In this document: positions 55,328 through 64,000 of the stretch, piece after piece | Position numbering within the stretch: the stretch's first letter is position 1 | Layout of the letters: each line of letters begins with the position of its first letter | NCBI GenBank assembly: GCA_002050235.1 | Contig: MWST01000012.1 | Span: forward strand, 1 to 64,000 | From: Polyangiaceae bacterium UTPRO1 | GTDB taxonomy: Bacteria > Desulfobacterota > Binatia > UTPRO1 | Reading direction: 5' to 3' | Length of the DNA stretch: 64,000 nucleotides | Notes under the pieces: generated by a model | The model's input: the letters and a program-made list of their open reading frames with translations, nothing else | The model's database searches: none | What the model was told of the DNA's origin: nothing | Made by a program: the position numbers and the translations under genes

Positions 55328-55747
55328 ATGGCCTCGAGCTCGATCGATAGCCGTCGCCAGCATCTGCGCCGCGAGCTGACGCGGCACGTCTCGGAGCTCG
55401 GCTACTCTCTGTCCCTGGAAGCTCCCGGGCCGGAGGAGCCGGAGATCCTGCGCATGAGCCCCGTCCGCCGGCGCATCGCGTACGGCGAGACGGTGCTGCG
55501 GAGCGATCTCAAGAAAAAGCGATGTCATGAGCGGCTGCGGGCGTTTTCGCAGCGGCGGACCCGCCGGCGGGGCAGCATCCTCTTCTTCATCGGGGTCTCG
55601 ATGGACGATCAGCGGGAGCTGGAAACCCTGCTCGTCGATCTCGAGATCCGCAGCGGCATTCGCGGCGGACATGTGCACATAGTGCCGATCGCGAAGCCGG
55701 AAACCTCGGTGCGGCGCGCGTCGGCCAAGCGCAGCGCCCGTGGTTGA
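55328..55747 (+). CDS. Hypothetical protein
   Basis: 139 residues, basic, mostly helical at the start (RRQHLRRELTRHVSELGYSL) and then RRGSILFFIGVSMDDQRELE with a strand-helix pattern, ending in a basic tail. ATG at 55328 is chosen; a longer upstream frame has no support. No family recognised. 131 bp before the helicase start. Confidence 0.5.
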   Translation: MASSSIDSRRQHLRRELTRHVSELGYSLSLEAPGPEEPEILRMSPVRRRIAYGETVLRSDLKKKRCHERLRAFSQRRTRRRGSILFFIGVSMDDQRELETLLVDLEIRSGIRGGHVHIVPIAKPETSVRRASAKRSARG

Positions 55748-55878
55748 TCGGCGTTCGCGGCCGCCGCAACCGGCGCGCTGAGCGCGTCGGCGCCACCGCC
55801 GCGAGGCACCTCGATTTCCCCCTACCGGAGTCGGTCGCAACGACCGCGGCTCCCATCACCCGAAAGGAAGCAGTCTCA

Positions 55879-57246
<1,368 letters not shown>

Positions 57247-57343
57247 GCCCCGCCGGGATGCCGCTCGCGTCGGGGGCTCCGCCGCGGCTCCCGAGGCCCC
57301 TCGGCAGGGGAGGCGCGCCCGACGGCCGCGTGTCCGCGCTGCA

Positions 57344-57973
57344 TCACCTGCCGGCGCTGCGCTTCGAGGGCGGCGGGTCGGCGGCGGCGGCGCGGCGCAC
57401 ATCGCCTCCCTCGGCAAGGGCGATCTCCGCGAGGAGGCGGTCGCTCGCAACCGAGCGCGGCTCTGCGGCCGTTATGTCGCGCGTCGAAGCGGCGCCGTCG
57501 CGGCGCTTGATGAGGAGCCAGCTCTCGCCGCTCCGGTAGCCGCGCGTGCGCACGAGCGCCCAGCCGCCGGTGAGCTTGGCGCCGTTCAGCGTGAATGCGA
57601 GCTCGCCTCGATCGAGGTGCTCGGCGACGTCGGGGTCGTCGGGCGACCACGTGCCGCGATCCCAGATCATCACCGTGCCGCCGCCGTACTCGCCGGCCGG
57701 AATGACTCCCTCGAACTGTGCGTACTCGAGCGGGTGATCCTCGACCCGCACCGCCAGGCGCTTCACGCGCGGATCGAGCGAAGGGCCCTTCGGCACCGCC
57801 CACGAGAGCAGCACGCCGCCCCACTCGAGGCGGAAGTCGTAGTGCAAGCGGCGAGCACCGTGCTTCTGGACGACGAAGCGGAGCTTCTTGGCGCGGCGGC
57901 GCGGCCTCGCAGCGCCTTTCGGCTCGCTGGTGCGATCGAAGCGGCGCTTGCGGCGATATGCCTCGAGAGCCAT
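57344..57973 (-). CDS. Stand-alone LigD-type 3'-phosphoesterase domain protein
   Basis: 209 residues matching the DNA ligase D 3'-phosphoesterase module: KLRFVVQKHGARRLHYDFRL, HPLEYAQFEGVIPAGEYGGG and SWLLIKRRD are typical. The enzyme resects 3'-phosphates or ribonucleotides at broken ends. There is no polymerase or ligase part and no Ku in the window, so it is a solitary form. The gene is 14 bp from an SDR gene on the same strand. Confidence 0.88.
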   Translation of the reverse strand: MALEAYRRKRRFDRTSEPKGAARPRRRAKKLRFVVQKHGARRLHYDFRLEWGGVLLSWAVPKGPSLDPRVKRLAVRVEDHPLEYAQFEGVIPAGEYGGGTVMIWDRGTWSPDDPDVAEHLDRGELAFTLNGAKLTGGWALVRTRGYRSGESWLLIKRRDGAASTRDITAAEPRSVASDRLLAEIALAEGGDVRRAAAADPPPSKRSAGR

Positions 57974-57987
57974 GCGCGGGCTCGGAG

Positions 57988-58755
57988 TCAGAAGATCGAG
58001 TAGCCTCCGTCGACGACGAGCGTGTCGCCGGTGTGGTAGCTGCTGGCGTCGCTCGTCAGGTAGACGGCGAGTCCGCCGAAGTCGGCGGGCTTGCCCCAGC
58101 GGCGGACCGGGATGCGCGGGAAGACCTTCTGCTGCATCGGCGCCCAGGTGAACAGGGCGTCGGTCATCGCGGTCTCGATCCAACCCGGAAGGATGGCGTT
58201 GGCGCGGATGCCGTAGCGTGCGTGCTCGACGGCGAGGGCGCGGATCATGGCGATCACGGCGCCCTTGGTCGCCGCGTAGTGCTCGCCGCGCGCCTGGCCC
58301 TCGACGGCGGCGAGGCTGCTCGTTGCCACCAGCGAGCCGCCGCCGCCGCGCTCGACCATGTGCCGCGCCGCCGCCCGGAAGGTGAAGAAGACGCCGTCGA
58401 GGTTCACGCGCAGCACGCGGTGCCACTCCTCGCTGGTCATGTCGACGAACGGCGCGGCGCCGCCGATGCCGGCGTTGGCGAAGCAGGCGTCGACGCGGCC
58501 GAGGGCCGCGAGCGTCGCCGCGAACGCGACGTCGACCGCAGCTTCGTCGCCGACGTCGCAGACGCGGGCGACGACGCGCGTGCCGTGGCGCGCCAGGGCC
58601 TCCCGCGCGGCCTCGTTCTTGTCGGCGTTGGTGCCCCAGATGCAGACGTCGGCGCCTGCTTGGGCGAGCGCCGACGCCATGCCGAGGCCGATGCCGGCGT
58701 TGCCGCCAGTCACGAGCGCTGCTTTGCCGGAGAGATCGAAGGGCGTGTAGGGCAT
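57988..58755 (-). CDS. SDR family NAD(P)-dependent oxidoreductase
   Basis: 255 residues. Cofactor motif TGGNAGIG at 16-23, NAG at 94-96, catalytic Ser near 147, Tyr160 and Lys164. Classical SDR; a hydroxyacyl or alcohol dehydrogenase/ketoreductase, substrate unknown. Asp/Glu preference for NAD or NADP cannot be decided. Confidence 0.93.
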   Translation of the reverse strand: MPYTPFDLSGKAALVTGGNAGIGLGMASALAQAGADVCIWGTNADKNEAAREALARHGTRVVARVCDVGDEAAVDVAFAATLAALGRVDACFANAGIGGAAPFVDMTSEEWHRVLRVNLDGVFFTFRAAARHMVERGGGGSLVATSSLAAVEGQARGEHYAATKGAVIAMIRALAVEHARYGIRANAILPGWIETAMTDALFTWAPMQQKVFPRIPVRRWGKPADFGGLAVYLTSDASSYHTGDTLVVDGGYSIF

Positions 58756-58825
58756 GCTCCCGTCTCGCAGAGTCCGCCGCCGCTGTCCATGCCGGCGCCC
58801 GTCGCCCCGGCGGTGCGCACAGCGC

Positions 58826-59587
58826 TCACAGCCGGCGGCGCTTCTCGAGGTCGCTCAGCAGGTCGATCTGCACCTGCTGCAGCTCGAGCAGGCGCTCCCA
58901 CTGCGAGTGCAGCAGGTGGTCGAGCTTCTCGTGCAGGTTCATGATCGCGATCTCGGCCTTGAGGTTGACGCGGAAGTCCTGGTCCGCTTGAGCGCGGTCG
59001 CGCGCCGCCTGGCGATTCTGCGCCATCATGATGATCGGCGCCTGCAGCGCCGCGAGGCACGAGAGCACGAGGTTCAGGAGGATGTACGGATAGGGATCGA
59101 AGGCGGTCCTGGTCAGCACGACCGTATTCACGATGATCCAGGCGATCAGCGCGAGCGTGAACCCGATGACGAATCCCCACGAGCCGCCGACGCGCGCCGT
59201 GGCGTCGGCCATGCGCTGGCCGAAGGTCATCGTGCGCTCGAACTCCTCGTCGAGATGCTCGGCGACGAGCAGGCTCTCGCCGGAACGGCGGGCGAGCTCG
59301 ATCTCGATCGCGGAGAGCTCGCCGCGCTCGCGTTCGAGCTCGGCGACGACATAGCTGCCGTTCTCGAGCGCCAGGCATCGCCGGCATATGAAGCCGGCTC
59401 CGGACCATTCCTTGCGCGTCGCCGCGATGTGGCTCGCGACCTGCGGCCGCACCACCGCGGCCAGGGCCAGGTCGCCGCGCCTCCCTACGCGGCCGCAGAG
59501 CTGGCAGCGGCGGTCGGAGGCGCCGTTGCCTCGCCGCGGCGAGGTCGGCGGCGCCGGCTCGGGCTGCTGGTGGGCGTCGTCGGTCAC
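58826..59587 (-). CDS. DUF1003 domain protein with zinc-ribbon-like N-terminus
   Basis: 253 residues. A CQLCGRVG...CRRC pair looks like a zinc ribbon, followed by the DUF1003 membrane domain with spans near 150-170 and 180-200 (GFVIGFTLALIAWIIVNTVV, YPYILLNLVLSCLAALQAP) and MMAQNRQAARDR. Function unknown. The GTG at 59587 overlaps the stop of the LLM gene (GTGA), fixing the start and implying coupling. Confidence 0.88.
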   Translation of the reverse strand: MTDDAHQQPEPAPPTSPRRGNGASDRRCQLCGRVGRRGDLALAAVVRPQVASHIAATRKEWSGAGFICRRCLALENGSYVVAELERERGELSAIEIELARRSGESLLVAEHLDEEFERTMTFGQRMADATARVGGSWGFVIGFTLALIAWIIVNTVVLTRTAFDPYPYILLNLVLSCLAALQAPIIMMAQNRQAARDRAQADQDFRVNLKAEIAIMNLHEKLDHLLHSQWERLLELQQVQIDLLSDLEKRRRL

Positions 59588-60525
59588 GAAGGTCGGAGGT
59601 GGGCGGGCATGACGTCGCGGATGAAGAGCTCGAGACCCTCCCAGTCGAAAGGAGCGCGCAGCGCCAGGATCACCCACTCGGCTCCGGCCCGCGCGTACTC
59701 GCCTATGCGGTCGACGACGCGCGCCGGCGTGCCGATCAGGATCCCCGGCCGCACGAACTCGGTGAGCCCGCCGAACATCTCCGGTAGTTTTTCCTCCTGC
59801 CGCCGCACCGCCGCGTCGTCGCGGCCGATCGCGAGGCCGACGTTGACGGTGCGGGTGATCGCACCCGGGTCGCGGCGCTCGACCGCGCACCAGTCGTCGA
59901 GGGTGGCGGCGCGCTCGGCGAAGACCTCGGGGGAGAGGAAGGGCACGTTCCAGCCGTCGGCATGGCGGGCGACGATGCGGAGGAGGCGCTTCTCGCCCTG
60001 ACCGCCGATCCACAGGCGCAGGTGCGGCTGCAGCGGCCGCGGCGCGCAGAGGGCGTCCTCGAGGCGGACGTGCTCTCCTGCGAAGCTCACGCGCTCGCCG
60101 TCGAAGAGGCGCCGCAGCACCATCGCCGTCTCCTCGAGGTGGTCGAGGCGCTCCTTGATCGGCCGGAACGGCATGCCGAACGCCTGGAACTCGCGCTCGT
60201 TCCAGCCGGCGCCGAGCCCGAGCTCGACGCGGCCGCCGCTCAGGTGGTCGATCGTGACCGCCGCTTTGCAGAGTACGCCGGGATTCCGGTAGCCGACGCA
60301 GAAGACGAGGCACCCGACCCGGACGCGGGTCGTCGCCGCCGCCAGCGCCGCCAGGGTGGCGACACCCTCGTATGCGGGCCGCGCGGGATCGGCGAGGTCG
60401 GAGATCGAATAGAGATGGTCCCACACCGAGCACCAGTGGAAGCCGTGGTCGTCGGCGAGCCGCCAGAGGCGGCGCAGGTCGTCGAGCGTGCAGTCCTGGG
60501 GTCCCGCGTGGATGCCGAAGCGCAT
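59584..60525 (-). CDS. LLM class (F420-dependent-type) oxidoreductase
   Basis: 313 residues of the luciferase-like TIM-barrel family. MRFGIHAGPQ at the start, VELGLGAGWNEREFQAFGMPF and HLRLWIGGQGEKRLLRIVAR are typical of F420-dependent members. It uses F420 or FMN to oxidise or reduce an unknown substrate. F420 use, if real, would fit Actinobacteria-like or Binatota-type metabolism. Upstream of DUF1003 in one unit. Confidence 0.9.
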   Translation of the reverse strand: MRFGIHAGPQDCTLDDLRRLWRLADDHGFHWCSVWDHLYSISDLADPARPAYEGVATLAALAAATTRVRVGCLVFCVGYRNPGVLCKAAVTIDHLSGGRVELGLGAGWNEREFQAFGMPFRPIKERLDHLEETAMVLRRLFDGERVSFAGEHVRLEDALCAPRPLQPHLRLWIGGQGEKRLLRIVARHADGWNVPFLSPEVFAERAATLDDWCAVERRDPGAITRTVNVGLAIGRDDAAVRRQEEKLPEMFGGLTEFVRPGILIGTPARVVDRIGEYARAGAEWVILALRAPFDWEGLELFIRDVMPAHLRPS

Positions 60526-60599
60526 GCGCGGTCGTGTACTACAGCCGCCGCGGCGATCCTAGAGAAACCCGGTGGCGCCGGTCTCCGGGCCGCGCCGGG

Positions 60600-61781
60600 T
60601 CAGGCGCGATCGCGGAGCGCGGCGAAGGCGGCCGCGGCGTGGGCCAGGTCGGCGTCGCTGTGGGTCGCCATGACCGTGACGCGGAGCCGCGCCGTGCCCT
60701 CGGGGACGGTCGGCGGACGGATCGCTTGCACGAAGACGCCGCGCTCGAGGAGGCGCCGCGACCAGGCCAGGGCGCGCTCGCTCGTGCCCGCCATGACCGG
60801 GATTATCGGTCCCGCGCCCGACGGGATCGTGAAGCCGAGCGCGCTCAGGCGGGCGCGCAACGTCGTCGCGACCTGCGCCAGGCGCGCCCGGCGCTCCGGC
60901 TCGCGGGCGACGATGTCGAGCGCCGCGTCGACGGCGGCGGCCACCGGCGGCGGCAGCGCCGTCGTATAGATGAAGCTGCGGGCGCGATTCACGAGGAGGT
61001 CGACGAGATTGCGGCTGCCGGCGACGAACGCGCCGGCGGCACCGAGCGCCTTGCCGAGCGTCCCCATCTGCACCGTGACCGCGCCGCCGAGCCCGAGCGC
61101 CTCGACGAGACCGGCGCCGCTCGGCCCGTCGACTCCGGTGGCGTGCGCCTCGTCGACCATGACCATGGCGCCGCGCGCGGCGGCGATGCGGCAGATTGCG
61201 GCGAGCGGCGCGTGGTCGCCGTCCATGCTGAATACCGAGTCGGTGACGACGAGCCGCCGGCGTGCGGGCGCGCGCGCCAGCAGGGCGTCGAGCGCGGCCG
61301 GGTCGGCGTGCGCGTAGACGTGGACCGCGGCGCCCGAGAGTCGGCAGCCGTCGATGATCGACGCGTGGTTCAGCTGGTCGCTGAAGACGGCGTCGCCGCG
61401 GCCGACGAGGGTGGTGATGGCGCCGACGTTGGCGTGGTAGCCGCTCGGAAATAGCAGCGCGGCTTCGGCGTGCTTGAAGCGCGCGAGCCGGGCCTCGAGG
61501 TCGCGATGGATGGCGAGCGATCCCGAGATGAGGCGCGACGCCCCCGCGCCGCCGCCGTACGCCACGGCGGCCCGCGCCGCTGCGGCGGCGAGCGCCGGAT
61601 GGTTGGCGAGGCCGAGGTAGTTGTTGGAGCAGAGCACCAGCGCGCGGATGCCGTCGACGTTGACCCAGGTGTCGACCGGGCCCTCGATGCGGCGCAGCTC
61701 CCGCCAGAGCCCGGCCGCTCTGACCTGCGCGAGCTCGTCTGCGAACGCCTGCTCGAACGTGCTCGCCATCCCCGGCTGCAA
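60600..61781 (-). CDS. bioF: 8-amino-7-oxononanoate synthase / glycine C-acyltransferase family
   Basis: 393 residues. A PLP enzyme of the alpha-oxoamine synthase family: LCSNNYLGLANHP near the start, Asp210 and His213 in VDEAHATG, and the PLP lysine Lys244 in MGTLGKALG. BioF condenses pimeloyl-thioester with alanine in biotin synthesis. No other bio gene is here, so a related 2-amino-3-ketobutyrate CoA-ligase-type role cannot be excluded. ATG at 61781 or ATG at 61769. Confidence 0.85.
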   Translation of the reverse strand: MQPGMASTFEQAFADELAQVRAAGLWRELRRIEGPVDTWVNVDGIRALVLCSNNYLGLANHPALAAAAARAAVAYGGGAGASRLISGSLAIHRDLEARLARFKHAEAALLFPSGYHANVGAITTLVGRGDAVFSDQLNHASIIDGCRLSGAAVHVYAHADPAALDALLARAPARRRLVVTDSVFSMDGDHAPLAAICRIAAARGAMVMVDEAHATGVDGPSGAGLVEALGLGGAVTVQMGTLGKALGAAGAFVAGSRNLVDLLVNRARSFIYTTALPPPVAAAVDAALDIVAREPERRARLAQVATTLRARLSALGFTIPSGAGPIIPVMAGTSERALAWSRRLLERGVFVQAIRPPTVPEGTARLRVTVMATHSDADLAHAAAAFAALRDRA

Positions 61782-61874
61782 TAGACCATGGCTGCCGGTC
61801 CGGCCAGAACGACCGTCGTGGGCCGATGCGACGCCTCGTTTCCGACCCGGCGCGCGCCGGCGCCCTTCCCGCGA

Positions 61875-63230
61875 TCAGCGGCGGGCGCGGATCCGCCGGT
61901 CGGTGATGCGGTCGATGGCACCGAAGAGCCCAAGGAGACCGCGTGCTGCGAGCCACAGGAACGGCTCGGGAGGCAGGGTCGGCGCCGGCTTCGGAAAGAC
62001 GTGCGCCCACTCGTCGTCGCGCCCGACGATGCCGTTGGCGAGTATCTCCCCGACCGCTATCGCCTGGGCGACGCCGTGGCCATTGTACCCCAGCGCGTGC
62101 CACAGCCGGCGGTCGCCGCCGAGCGGGCCGATCGAAGGTAGGAAGTTCAGCGTCATCGCGATCCAGCCGCCCCAGAAGCGTGCGATCGGTACCTCGGCGA
62201 GCGCCGGGAAGCGGGCGCGAAAGGCCCCGGCGATGCGCGCCTGCGTCGCCGCGTGCGGGCCGCCGCGGCCGGTCGGCCGGCCGCCCCATACGTAGCGCGG
62301 GACCTTGGAGCCGCCGATGATCGTGCCGTGCGCGCTCAGGCGGTAGCTCTCGAGCACCTCGTGCGCCGTGTACACGCCCTCGCGATTCGGCCAGCCGCCG
62401 AGCGCGGCGCGGGCGCCATCGTCGAGCGGCGCCGTTTCGAAGAGCGTGATGTAGAGGGGGAGGATCTTCACTCCGGGGGCGCCGATCTCGCGCGTCCAGG
62501 CGTTGCTCGCCATCACCACGTGCTCGGCGCGAACGGCGCCGTGCTCGGTGTCGACGAGCGGCGACGGTGCCGTCGCGACGCCGGTCACGCGCGTGCTCTC
62601 GTGGATGCGGACGCCGGCTGCGAGAGCGGCGCGGCGGAGCCCGAGCGCCAGCTTCCCGGGATCGAGCGTGCCCCCGGCGCCCTCGAGAGCGCCGCAGAGG
62701 AAGGCGGGCGGGAGGCCGCGGGCGCGCATGTCGTCGGGTTCGAGGAAGCGTACGCGGGCGCCGATGCGGGTCGCGGCGGCGGCGGCGCGCCGCAGGCGCT
62801 TTTCCTGCGCCGGGTGGACGACCGCCATGACGTTCCCCGACGGCGCGTAGTCGCAATCGATGCCGAGCTCGGCGAGGAGGTGCTCGGTGCGGTGCACGCA
62901 GTGGTCGGCGAAGCGCACGATCGCCGCCGTTCGCTCGGCGCCGTACATCATGAGTAGCGTCGGCAGGTCCTTGCCGATGGTCGGCGTCAGGTGGCCGGCG
63001 TTGCGGCCGCTCGCCCCGGAGCCGCAGAAATCGCGCTCGAGGACGACGACGTCGACGCCGTGGCGCCGGAGCGCGAGCGCCGTCGAGAGCCCGGTCAGTC
63101 CGCCGCCGACGACGGCGACGTCGGCGCGGGCGTCGCCGCCGAGCGCCGGCTCCCGCACCGGCTCGACATCGTCGAGGTAGGCGCTGATCGGGAGGAAGGG
63201 TGCGGTAAGATCGGAGAGCATCGGAACCAT
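61875..63230 (-). CDS. FAD-dependent oxidoreductase (DadA/GlpO-like)
   Basis: 451 residues. The dinucleotide motif VVGGGLTGLSTALAL starts near residue 40; SGRNAGHLTPTIG lies in the FAD ribose region, and the C-terminal WGGWIAMTLNFLPSIGPL and LGYNGHGVAQAIAVGE match DAO-family amine/amino-acid oxidases such as PuuB. It oxidises an amine-type substrate. ATG at 63230 or 63221. Located 93 bp upstream of bioF. Confidence 0.88.
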   Translation of the reverse strand: MVPMLSDLTAPFLPISAYLDDVEPVREPALGGDARADVAVVGGGLTGLSTALALRRHGVDVVVLERDFCGSGASGRNAGHLTPTIGKDLPTLLMMYGAERTAAIVRFADHCVHRTEHLLAELGIDCDYAPSGNVMAVVHPAQEKRLRRAAAAATRIGARVRFLEPDDMRARGLPPAFLCGALEGAGGTLDPGKLALGLRRAALAAGVRIHESTRVTGVATAPSPLVDTEHGAVRAEHVVMASNAWTREIGAPGVKILPLYITLFETAPLDDGARAALGGWPNREGVYTAHEVLESYRLSAHGTIIGGSKVPRYVWGGRPTGRGGPHAATQARIAGAFRARFPALAEVPIARFWGGWIAMTLNFLPSIGPLGGDRRLWHALGYNGHGVAQAIAVGEILANGIVGRDDEWAHVFPKPAPTLPPEPFLWLAARGLLGLFGAIDRITDRRIRARR

Positions 63231-63587
63231 TCCCGGACGCTGGAGCCGCCGGCGTCGGATCTCGATGGGTCCACGCCGCCGCCGACCTGTCAAGGCGCGC
63301 CGGCGAGTCGGGCGCCGTGCCAGTGCGTTCGGGGACAGCGGTGCCGGCGCCCGCGCCGTGAGACGTCCCGGAAGGCGCAGAAACGGAATCGCCTCGCGCC
63401 CGTGCTGCCGGCGGCAGAGCCGAGGGGCGAGGTGTTTGCTGCCCGCGGGCGCAGCGCCTGCCGTGCCGCTGGCGCCGCGCACCTCGGATTGTGCGCCCGC
63501 GAGCCAGTTACTATAGCTGCGCGATCGGGGCGGATGCCGGGCGCGTCTCGCGCGCTGCAGGGCGTGCCGCGCTGGCGAAGGAGCGGC
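63231..63587. promoter_or_regulatory. Divergent intergenic region, no gene seen
   Basis: 357 bp between divergent genes. No credible protein or RNA gene. A TTGTGC (63489-63494) and TACTAT (63509-63514) pair resembles promoter boxes but the spacing of 14 is too short to be convincing. The AAGGAG at 63578-63583 serves the lipoprotein gene at 63588. Confidence 0.35.
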
Positions 63588-63986
63588 ATGCGGTTCGAGG
63601 TCGTCGTATTGGTAGCAATGCTCGCGGGATTCGCAGCCTGCGGTCCCGCGTCGCATCGCGGCGGGGACGAGTGGGGCGATGGCCCGGCGCAGGAGCCGAT
63701 GATCTCCGGCGACAACGCCCGCGACGAGGCGCGCTGGCGGCGCGAGCTGGCGGCGGATCCCTGGGGCGACGATGCCGCGCTCCTCACCGACGATCCGCCG
63801 CAAACCGCCGCCGCATATCAGAACGCCGACGTACCGCCGCTCGACTTCGTGGGTCCGCCCGCGCCGCCGTCGACTTGGGAGGGCGTGCAGAAGGGCGGTG
63901 CGAAAATCGGCAAGGTATTCTTCTCCCTCATGACCGTCTTCGTGACGCTTGGCATGATGGCGGCACCCTACCTGATGATGATCTAG
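63588..63986 (+). CDS. Lipoprotein, hypothetical, with C-terminal membrane segment
   Basis: 132 residues. A lipobox-like LAGFAACGP follows the hydrophobic start, so acylation of the Cys is likely. The middle is acidic and Gly/Asp-rich; a hydrophobic end (VFFSLMTVFVTLGMMAAPYL) suggests a C-terminal membrane helix. AAGGAG lies four bases before the ATG. Family not recognised. Confidence 0.65.
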   Translation: MRFEVVVLVAMLAGFAACGPASHRGGDEWGDGPAQEPMISGDNARDEARWRRELAADPWGDDAALLTDDPPQTAAAYQNADVPPLDFVGPPAPPSTWEGVQKGGAKIGKVFFSLMTVFVTLGMMAAPYLMMI

Positions 63987-64000
63987 TGCCGAGACCGACG

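Overview
The window is a very GC-rich (roughly 70 %) bacterial chromosome segment, densely coding on both strands. Gene content (several acyl-CoA enzymes, CaiB/BaiF CoA-transferases, DUF2804, DUF1501/DUF1800 pair, MoxR/Bat aerotolerance operon, Cys-rich repeat exoproteins) suggests a deep-branching deltaproteobacterium-like lineage such as Binatota or Myxococcota. That is inference; no rRNA or tRNA is present to confirm it.

The standout is at the left edge (1-2749): a diversity-generating retroelement (DGR). It holds the 3' end of a DUF1566/Lcl_C-type target gene carrying a variable repeat (VR, 132-274), an Avd-like accessory gene (358-762), an adenine-rich template repeat (TR, 936-1078) and a DGR-type reverse transcriptase (1172-2749). 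VR and TR align without gaps over 143 bp and differ at 20 positions, all of them A in the TR. None of the 99 non-A template positions differ. The RT carries a C-terminal domain resembling MutS domain I and keeps a Phe-x-Glu motif like that used for mismatch recognition. GC-rich hairpins flank the TR and one lies downstream of the VR.

2998-8730 encodes an AddB-like nuclease and an AddA-like helicase-nuclease. 8741-12213 holds exported and hypothetical proteins, including a DUF6600-like protein with 19 tandem octapeptides. 12303-20548 is acyl-CoA metabolism: TesB thioesterase, acyl-CoA synthetase, two CoA-transferases and two acyl-CoA dehydrogenases. 20588-25642 holds two membrane proteins, a U32 hydroxylation-type protein and an exported protein. 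25676-28999 is a GDSL-type exoenzyme with 12 disintegrin-like repeats. 29219-34073 has DUF2804, amidase, ArsC-family, D,D-carboxypeptidase and tandem glutaredoxin-like proteins.

34228-37072 is a tightly overlapped DEAD-box helicase / PhnD-like / lipoprotein set. It is followed by a rhomboid protease, an RND exporter and a MOSC protein. 41272-45199 encodes DUF1501, DUF1800 and a putative c-type haem protein, probably one secreted system. After an APH-like kinase, 46528-55059 is a seven-gene minus-strand MoxR-DUF58-Bat operon ending in a BatD-BatE fusion. 55328-63986 holds a hypothetical protein, a second DEAD-box helicase, a stand-alone LigD 3'-phosphoesterase, an SDR, a DUF1003/LLM pair, a BioF-like enzyme, an FAD oxidoreductase and a lipoprotein.
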